Shown here one piece after another: positions 5,486 through 9,986 of a DNA stretch of 9,986 nt. The position numbers and the translations under genes were made by a program. Positions within the stretch are counted from its first letter, which is position 1. Every line of letters starts with the position of its first letter. The stretch is from Gammaproteobacteria bacterium (GTDB lineage: Bacteria > Pseudomonadota > Gammaproteobacteria > Pseudomonadales > UBA3067), in the NCBI GenBank assembly GCA_002402085.1, contig NVVB01000026.1:7388-17373 (forward strand), given 5' to 3'. The notes under the pieces are model-generated. The model was not told the DNA's origin and ran no database searches. It was given only the letters and a program-made list of their open reading frames with translations.

Positions 5486-7342
5486 ATGGCATTACTACAA
5501 ATTGCAGAACCAGGGAAAAGTGCAGCACCTCATCAGCGTCGCATTGCGGTGGGTATCGATTTGGGCACTACCAATTCATTAGTAGCAGCGGTGCGTAGTG
5601 GTGTTAGTGAAGTGCTTGCTGATGAGCAGGGCCGATTTCTTTTGCCGTCGATTGTGCATTACAACGAAGACGGTGGTGTTGAGCTAGGCTATAACGCTGC
5701 TGAGAAAGCCAATCAAGACCCATTAAATACCATTGCTTCAGCGAAGCGTTTAATGGGTAAAGGGTTTGATGAAGTGGCGCAGATGCAAGCTTATGAGCTG
5801 GTCTCTGGTCCGTCTCAGTTGGCTGCTTTTCGTACCCGCGCAGGGGATAAAACGCCTCTTGAGATCGCTGCTGAAATATTAAAGTCCTTAGTTAATCGGG
5901 CTGAACAAAGCCTGGGCGATGAGGTCAATGGTGCGGTGATTACTGTGCCGGCTTATTTTGACGATACCCAGCGTCAAGCCACTAAAGATGCCGCGACTCT
6001 AGCGGGTATTAATGTACTTCGGTTATTAAATGAACCCACCGCGGCCGCTGTCGCTTACGGCCTCGATCATCAGGCCTCAGGTATTCATGCAATATACGAT
6101 CTGGGTGGCGGTACTTTTGATATCTCAATATTAAACCTTAGTAAGGGTGTTTTTGAGGTGTTGGCGACGGGCGGCGATACTGCCTTAGGCGGGGATGATT
6201 TTGATCTTTTGATTGTTCAATGGATTGCCTCTCAAGCCGATTACGAAAATTTAAATGTACAGCAGCACCGTTACGTCAGTGCGGTGGCGAAAGCGGCAAA
6301 AGAATCATTGGCGGAAGCGGCGACAGTAAACGTTGAGCTGAATGAATTTGGCTTGCAGTGGCAGGGTGAACTAACGCGCGATCAAATGAATGAACTCATT
6401 GATCCGGTGATCCGTCGTACGCTGCGGGCGTGTAAAAAAACATTGCGTGACTCTGGTGTTGATGTATCAGGCATTGAGCAAGTGGTCATGGTCGGTGGTT
6501 CTACGCGCGTGTTAAGCGTTCGAGATCAAGTCGGGGCGTTGTTCCAATCGGAGCCTTTGGTGTCTATCGATCCTGACCGAGTGGTGGCTATGGGCGCTGC
6601 AATTCAAGCGGATATTTTGATTGGCAATCGACCTGACAGTGAAATGTTATTGCTGGATGTGTTGCCTTTGTCTTTAGGCATTGAAACCGTGGGCGGTTTG
6701 TCTGAGAAAATTATTCCTCGCAATACCACCTTACCGGTATCGCGTGCACAAGAGTTCACCACTTATCAAGACGGCCAAGTGATGATGTCTATTCATGTCC
6801 TGCAAGGTGAGCGGGAGATGGTGCAAGATTGTCGTTCGTTAGCGAAGTTTACGCTGAAAGATATCCCACCAGCGGTAGCGGGCGCAGCGAAGATCCGGGT
6901 TGCTTTTCAGGTCGATGCGGATGGCTTATTAACTGTTTCGGCGCAAGAGTTGACCACGCAAAAAACCACTCAAGTGGAAGTTAAACCGAGTTTTGGCCTG
7001 GAAGAGGTCGAGATTCGTCGAATGCTGCAAGAGTCCTTTGCCAATGCTGCTGAAGATGCCGCAGCGCGAGCGCTTAGAGAAATTCAGGTGGATGGACAGC
7101 GATTATTGGATGCCTTGGATGCAGCGATTGCAGAAGATGGCAAGCTACTCTCTGAATCAGAGACCTTGTCATTGCAAACTGAAATGGATGCATTGAGAGT
7201 GCTCGTGGCTGGCGAGCAAAAGACCGACTTAGAGCGCGCTATTGCGCATTTGAATAAATCCAGCGAAGCCTTTGCGGCTGCGCGTATGAATGCCAGTATT
7301 GAAGTAGCACTGACTGGCAAATCAATTGATTCCTTGGAGTAG
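5486..7342 (+). CDS. hscA: Hsp70-class Fe-S assembly chaperone HscA
   Basis: HscA is a specialised Hsp70 that binds the LPPVK motif of IscU and uses ATP, with HscB, to drive cluster transfer to acceptors. The 618 residues (E. coli 616) begin [19 protein letters not shown], as in the family. ATPase motifs are [12 protein letters not shown] (23-34), [12 protein letters not shown] (182-193), [13 protein letters not shown] (204-216) and [10 protein letters not shown] (333-342). The linker [11 protein letters not shown] (391-401) leads to the substrate domain with [14 protein letters not shown] (413-426), then a helical lid to the end. Its ribosome site is poor, with no good SD within 10 bases of ATG 5486, so some coupling to hscB is possible. 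The stop is two bases from fdx. Confidence 0.99.
   Translation: MALLQIAEPGKSAAPHQRRIAVGIDLGTTNSLVAAVRSGVSEVLADEQGRFLLPSIVHYNEDGGVELGYNAAEKANQDPLNTIASAKRLMGKGFDEVAQMQAYELVSGPSQLAAFRTRAGDKTPLEIAAEILKSLVNRAEQSLGDEVNGAVITVPAYFDDTQRQATKDAATLAGINVLRLLNEPTAAAVAYGLDHQASGIHAIYDLGGGTFDISILNLSKGVFEVLATGGDTALGGDDFDLLIVQWIASQADYENLNVQQHRYVSAVAKAAKESLAEAATVNVELNEFGLQWQGELTRDQMNELIDPVIRRTLRACKKTLRDSGVDVSGIEQVVMVGGSTRVLSVRDQVGALFQSEPLVSIDPDRVVAMGAAIQADILIGNRPDSEMLLLDVLPLSLGIETVGGLSEKIIPRNTTLPVSRAQEFTTYQDGQVMMSIHVLQGEREMVQDCRSLAKFTLKDIPPAVAGAAKIRVAFQVDADGLLTVSAQELTTQKTTQVEVKPSFGLEEVEIRRMLQESFANAAEDAAARALREIQVDGQRLLDALDAAIAEDGKLLSESETLSLQTEMDALRVLVAGEQKTDLERAIAHLNKSSEAFAAARMNASIEVALTGKSIDSLE
5718..5758 (+). 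repeat. Nested inverted repeat inside hscA
   Basis: ACCCATTAAA (5718-5727) and TTTAATGGGT (5749-5758) are perfect 10-bp arms. Inside them GCTTC (5735-5739) pairs with GAAGC (5743-5747) around AGC. The segment encodes about residues 78-91, including the conserved KRLMG, so part of it is constrained by protein sequence. Whether the fold matters in the mRNA is unknown. Confidence 0.5.
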
Positions 7343-7344
7343 TC

Positions 7345-7683
7345 ATGCCAAAAATTATCTTTTTGCCTAACCCCGATCATTGCCCTGAGGGTGCGGTGGT
7401 TGAGGCGGAAAAAGGCGAAACCGTTCTGGCCGCTGCTGCACGCATCGACATCGATATTGAGCACGCTTGCGAGATGTCTTGTGCGTGTACCACGTGCCAT
7501 GTAGTGGTGCGTGAAGGCTTTAATTCAATGGACGAAAGTGATGAGCTTGAGGATGACATGCTTGATAAAGCATGGGGGCTAGAGCCCGATTCGCGATTGA
7601 GTTGTCAGGCGGTTGTCGGAGATGAAGACTTAGTGGTTGAGATTCCAAAATACACGCTGAATCAGGTGTCGGAAAAGCATTAG
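7345..7683 (+). CDS. fdx: [2Fe-2S] ferredoxin of the Isc system
   Basis: Fdx is an adrenodoxin-type ferredoxin that supplies electrons for cluster assembly on IscU. The 112-residue product (E. coli 111) begins MPKIIFLPNPDHCPEGAVVEA. The cluster ligands are Cys42, Cys48, Cys51 and Cys87, in EHACEMSCACTTCH (39-52) and SRLSCQA (83-89). The extra Cys46 also occurs in E. coli. EDDMLDKAWGLEPDSRLSCQ (69-88) is typical of Isc ferredoxins. Only two bases separate it from hscA, and its GGAG (7336-7339) lies inside the hscA end, so the two are translationally linked. Confidence 0.99.
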   Translation: MPKIIFLPNPDHCPEGAVVEAEKGETVLAAAARIDIDIEHACEMSCACTTCHVVVREGFNSMDESDELEDDMLDKAWGLEPDSRLSCQAVVGDEDLVVEIPKYTLNQVSEKH

Positions 7684-7726
7684 TAGTGACTAGCAGAAAC
7701 GCGTTACTCAATAGTGGGAGATGGAA

Positions 7727-7927
7727 ATGGGTTTAAAATGGACCGATGTGAATGACATTGCCATTGAGCTGTATGAATCACACGATAATGTTGATCCGCT
7801 CACTGTACGCTTTACCGATCTGCGTGAGTGGGTGTTGGCCTTAGCTGATTTCGATGATGATCCCGAGCATTGCGGCGAAAAAGTGCTTGAGGCGATACAA
7901 ATGGCCTGGATCTCTGAATTAGATTAA
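7727..7927 (+). CDS. iscX: Fe-S assembly modulator IscX
   Basis: IscX is a small acidic protein that binds IscS and iron and modulates desulfurase activity, with a role overlapping frataxin. The ATG at 7727 gives MGLKWTDVNDIAIELYE and exactly 66 residues as in E. coli, with GGAG (7717-7720) 6 bases upstream. The in-frame ATG at 7721 directly abuts the ribosome site and is unlikely. Family marks are LKWTD (3-7), the VRFTDLREWV core, DFDDDPE and the acidic C-terminus. It follows fdx by 43 bases and is the last isc gene. Confidence 0.97.
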   Translation: MGLKWTDVNDIAIELYESHDNVDPLTVRFTDLREWVLALADFDDDPEHCGEKVLEAIQMAWISELD

Positions 7928-7956
7928 ATCTCTGCTGTTCCCTAGTGCGACAGCTA

Positions 7957-7984
7957 TTATTAAGCCGCTAAACTTGAGTATAAT
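7957..7984 (+). promoter_or_regulatory. Candidate promoter upstream of ndk
   Basis: A perfect -10, TATAAT (7979-7984), follows TTATTA (7957-7962; 4 of 6 -35 matches) at a 16-base spacing. After the -10 comes TGCCGCCC, like the sequence after the suhB -10. A start near 7991 would give ndk a leader of about 215 bases. A second TATAAT at 8107-8112 has no recognisable -35. Confidence 0.45.
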
Positions 7985-7994
7985 TGCCGCCCCC

Positions 7995-8013
7995 AACCGT
8001 TCCGGTCGGTTTT
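7995..8013 (+). terminator. Weak hairpin with short T run after iscX
   Basis: AACCG (7995-7999) pairs with CGGTT (8007-8011) around a 7-base loop, with TT following. It could be a weak isc terminator, or, if the promoter just upstream is real, a hairpin at the 5' end of the ndk transcript. The stem is short. No better terminator is seen after iscX; GCTGT (7934-7938)/ACAGC (7950-7954) is weaker still. Confidence 0.3.
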
Positions 8014-8142
8014 GTCTGAATGTTTTGTCTTGATATTAGCCTGAGCGTTTTGGCAGTGAATTATTGCCGATTTGCGGATGTATCCTAAGTGTTTGATCTG
8101 TGGGAATATAATCGTGAATCTGGTTTGCATGTGACTATCCTT

Positions 8143-8181
8143 TGCACTTTTTGCACGTTTGATAACGTGCGTAATAGTGCA
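8143..8181 (+). promoter_or_regulatory. Nested inverted repeat in the ndk leader
   Basis: The inner stem GCACGTT (8153-8159)/AACGTGC (8164-8170) is perfect over 7 bp with the loop TGAT. The outer stem TGCACT (8143-8148)/AGTGCA (8176-8181) is perfect over 6 bp. TTTGCAC is directly repeated at 8141-8147 and 8150-8156. The element ends 15 bases before the ndk ribosome site GGAG, so it could be an operator or a translational control structure. No known regulator motif is recognised. Confidence 0.55.
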
Positions 8182-8206
8182 TCAAAAGAAATTATTGGAG
8201 TGAACA

Positions 8207-8638
8207 ATGGCGATTGAACGTACTTTATCGATCATCAAACCTGATGCTGTAGCAAAAAACGTAATTGGTGAAATTTATACTCGCTTTGAAAAAGCCGGTT
8301 TGAAAGTGATCGCCTCTAAAATGCTTAGTTTGGATGATACTCTAGCGGGTGGATTCTACGCAGAGCATAAAGAGCGTCCTTTTTACCCTGACTTGATTTC
8401 ATTCATGACCTCTGGACCCGTAGTGGTACAGGTGCTTGAAGGCGAAAATGCGGTTTTATCACACCGTGATCTAATGGGTGCGACGAATCCTAAAGATGCT
8501 GATGCGGGCACTATCCGTGCTGATTTCGCTGAGTCTATTGATGAGAATGCGGTACACGGTTCAGATTCTGTAGCGTCTGCTGAACGTGAAATTGGCTATT
8601 TCTTCAAATCTGAAGAGCTTTGCCCTAGAACTCGATAG
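8207..8638 (+). CDS. ndk: Nucleoside diphosphate kinase
   Basis: Ndk transfers the gamma-phosphate of ATP to nucleoside diphosphates through a phosphohistidine, balancing NTP and dNTP pools. The 143-residue product has the normal bacterial length and begins [18 protein letters not shown]. The catalytic histidine is His117 in NAVHGSDS (115-121), and Lys11 in IIKPDAV is present, as is the Kpn-loop/nucleotide segment [17 protein letters not shown] (91-107). GGAG (8197-8200) is 6 bases before the ATG. It lies 279 bases after iscX behind its own candidate promoter and is followed by a strong terminator, so it is probably an independent unit. Confidence 0.99.
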   Translation: MAIERTLSIIKPDAVAKNVIGEIYTRFEKAGLKVIASKMLSLDDTLAGGFYAEHKERPFYPDLISFMTSGPVVVQVLEGENAVLSHRDLMGATNPKDADAGTIRADFAESIDENAVHGSDSVASAEREIGYFFKSEELCPRTR

Positions 8639-8678
8639 ACCGCTGCTTTTTAACAGTGGTTGTGAGTTTAGTGTGTAG

Positions 8679-8718
8679 ATCCGATATTTTAGCCTTAGTG
8701 GCTCAAGTATCGGATTTT
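8679..8718 (+). terminator. Intrinsic terminator of ndk
   Basis: ATCCGATA (8679-8686) pairs perfectly with TATCGGAT (8708-8715). Inside, AGCC (8691-8694) pairs with GGCT (8700-8703) around TTAGT, and weak U-A/U-G pairs bridge the two parts. TTT follows at 8716-8718. It starts 40 bases after the ndk stop. This is the clearest terminator in the window. Confidence 0.8.
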
Positions 8719-8819
8719 CAACGTTATATACTAGACCTGACTGGCGATTGATTTTGAGTTGTCCTGCTGCACCAGTCGTTATTTGTGGATGATTTGGTTG
8801 CGAGGGTGAGAAAAGTTAA

Positions 8820-9950
8820 ATGTCTGTAGTCGAAATTGAACGCACTGAAAAAATAAACCTGCTTGGTTTAGATGGTAAGGCCATGGAAGCCTTTTTTCTC
8901 GATCTTGGAGAGAAAGCATTTCGTGGTAATCAAATGATGAAATGGATTCATCATCTTGGTCAATCTGATTTTACTGAAATGACCAATTTCAGTAAGGGAC
9001 TTCGTGAACGTTTAGCTGAAGTCGCTGAAATACTCCCTCCTAAAGTAGCGCATAAAGAATTCTCGAAAGACGGGACTCGCAAGTGGGTGTTGGAATTCCC
9101 CTCTGGTGGACGAGTTGAAACCGTTTATATCCCGGATAAAAAACGTGGCACCTTGTGTGTTTCTTCTCAGTTAGGGTGCGCGCTGGATTGTAGTTTTTGC
9201 TCCACCGGTAAGCAGGGCTTTCAGCGAGATTTAACCGCTGCTGAAATTGTTGGCCAGGTTTGGGTGGCACAAAACTCTTTTGGGCCTGTTGATAATGTCG
9301 GTGATCGTCCTGTTACCAATGTGGTGATGATGGGCATGGGCGAGCCCTTATTGAATTTCGAAAATGTTGTGACCTCCATGAACGTTATGATGGCTGATTT
9401 CGGTTACGGTATTTCCAAACGTCGTGTGACTCTCAGTACATCAGGAGTGGTGCCGGCGATTGATCGCTTGAGTGATGAAATTGATGTGTCATTGGCAATA
9501 TCTCTGCATGCACCTAATGATGCGCTACGAGATCAATTAGTGCCTATTAATAAGAAGTACCCATTGCAGGTGCTGTTGGCTGCATGTGAGAGGTTTTTAA
9601 ATAAATTTGAATCCAATCGGCGCCGCATCACCATGGAGTATGTTATGTTGAGTGGCGTCAATGATTCGGTAGAGCATGCGAAGGAATTGGCCGTGTTGTT
9701 GCGAAATGTGCCGTCAAAAATAAACTTAATTCCATTTAATCCGTTTCCTGGTTCTGAGTACCGGCGTTCTTCTAATAACGCGGTGCGTCGTTTTCAGACG
9801 TTTATGCAGGATGCGGGTTACATCACTACGGTTCGGTCGACGCGAGGCGATGATATTGATGCCGCATGTGGCCAGTTAGTAGGGAAAGTGGTTGATCGGA
9901 CTAAGCGAAGTGAGCGATGGAAAAATAAAATACAGCTCCAAAACGAATAA
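8820..9950 (+). CDS. rlmN: Dual-specificity RNA methyltransferase RlmN (radical SAM)
   Basis: RlmN is a radical-SAM enzyme that methylates C2 of A2503 in 23S rRNA and A37 of a group of tRNAs, using a [4Fe-4S] cluster. The 376-residue product (E. coli 384) carries the cluster motif at Cys120, Cys124 and Cys127 in [12 protein letters not shown]. Cys113 and Cys350 correspond to E. coli Cys118 and the methyl-carrying Cys355, with a constant offset of 5. Other marks are [10 protein letters not shown] (170-179), RRVTLSTSG (201-209), AISLHAPND (226-234) and [12 protein letters not shown] (342-353). The SD is a loose GAGGGTGAG at 8802-8809, 10 bases or more from the ATG. As an Fe-S enzyme it depends on the operon upstream. 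Confidence 0.98.
   Translation: MSVVEIERTEKINLLGLDGKAMEAFFLDLGEKAFRGNQMMKWIHHLGQSDFTEMTNFSKGLRERLAEVAEILPPKVAHKEFSKDGTRKWVLEFPSGGRVETVYIPDKKRGTLCVSSQLGCALDCSFCSTGKQGFQRDLTAAEIVGQVWVAQNSFGPVDNVGDRPVTNVVMMGMGEPLLNFENVVTSMNVMMADFGYGISKRRVTLSTSGVVPAIDRLSDEIDVSLAISLHAPNDALRDQLVPINKKYPLQVLLAACERFLNKFESNRRRITMEYVMLSGVNDSVEHAKELAVLLRNVPSKINLIPFNPFPGSEYRRSSNNAVRRFQTFMQDAGYITTVRSTRGDDIDAACGQLVGKVVDRTKRSERWKNKIQLQNE
8971..8995 (+). repeat. Perfect 10-bp inverted repeat inside rlmN
   Basis: TTACTGAAAT (8971-8980) and ATTTCAGTAA (8986-8995) flank GACCA. The hairpin spans codons 51-59, about 150 bases after the start, in a poorly conserved part of the protein (FTEMTNFSK), so protein constraint is a weak explanation. 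It has no T run after it on the plus strand. Confidence 0.6.
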
Positions 9951-9986
9951 CGTATCAGCCCCGTACCTTTGTTTTAACGAGGCTAT

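Noticed and set aside
7721..7726. ATG start for iscX two codons upstream
   Set aside because: It abuts GGGAG with no spacing; ATG 7727 fits the 66-residue family length.
1..9986. CRISPR arrays, tRNA or rRNA genes, insertion sequences, phage or toxin-antitoxin genes
   Set aside because: None seen on either strand; gene content is standard chromosomal housekeeping throughout.

Overview
The window holds a complete Isc iron-sulfur cluster assembly operon of gammaproteobacterial type, flanked by its usual housekeeping neighbours. The order is suhB (minus strand, C-terminus cut off by the window edge), then on the plus strand trmJ, iscR, iscS, iscU, iscA, hscB, hscA, fdx, iscX, ndk and rlmN. The divergent suhB/trmJ pair ahead of iscR recalls Escherichia coli. 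The ndk-rlmN pair after iscX recalls Pseudomonas and related marine orders. With moderate GC by eye and proteins of the same length and motif spacing as E. coli, the source is most likely a free-living gammaproteobacterium outside the enterics; genus cannot be told from this sequence.

Region by region: 1-519 is the N-terminal two thirds of suhB. 520-987 is a long divergent intergenic region with a suhB -10-like element, a nested stem-loop just upstream of suhB and a GT-rich stretch before trmJ. 988-1755 is trmJ. 1756-2024 carries the isc control region, including a clear type 1 IscR box at 1876-1900. 2025-7927 is the isc operon. 7928-8206 separates iscX from ndk and holds promoter-like and hairpin elements. 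8207-8638 is ndk, followed by a strong terminator. 8820-9950 is rlmN. The last 36 bases hold nothing I can name.

The genes work together as one pathway. IscS supplies sulfur from cysteine, IscU is the scaffold, and HscB/HscA release the cluster from IscU through its LPPVK motif. Fdx supplies electrons, IscA acts as an A-type carrier and IscX modulates IscS. IscR senses cluster sufficiency and probably represses the operon through the type 1 box. RlmN, a radical-SAM [4Fe-4S] enzyme, is a client of this pathway.

No new protein system is visible: every gene belongs to a well-known family and all key residues checked are intact. The unexpected material lies in the gaps and in a few intragenic inverted repeats. 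The main items are a terminator-like hairpin inside the operon between iscU and iscA with a repeated arm sequence before the iscA ribosome site, TTG starts for both iscA and hscB, a 13-bp periodic repeat running from the iscA stop codon, a nested hairpin in the ndk leader, and perfect 10-bp inverted repeats inside hscA and rlmN.
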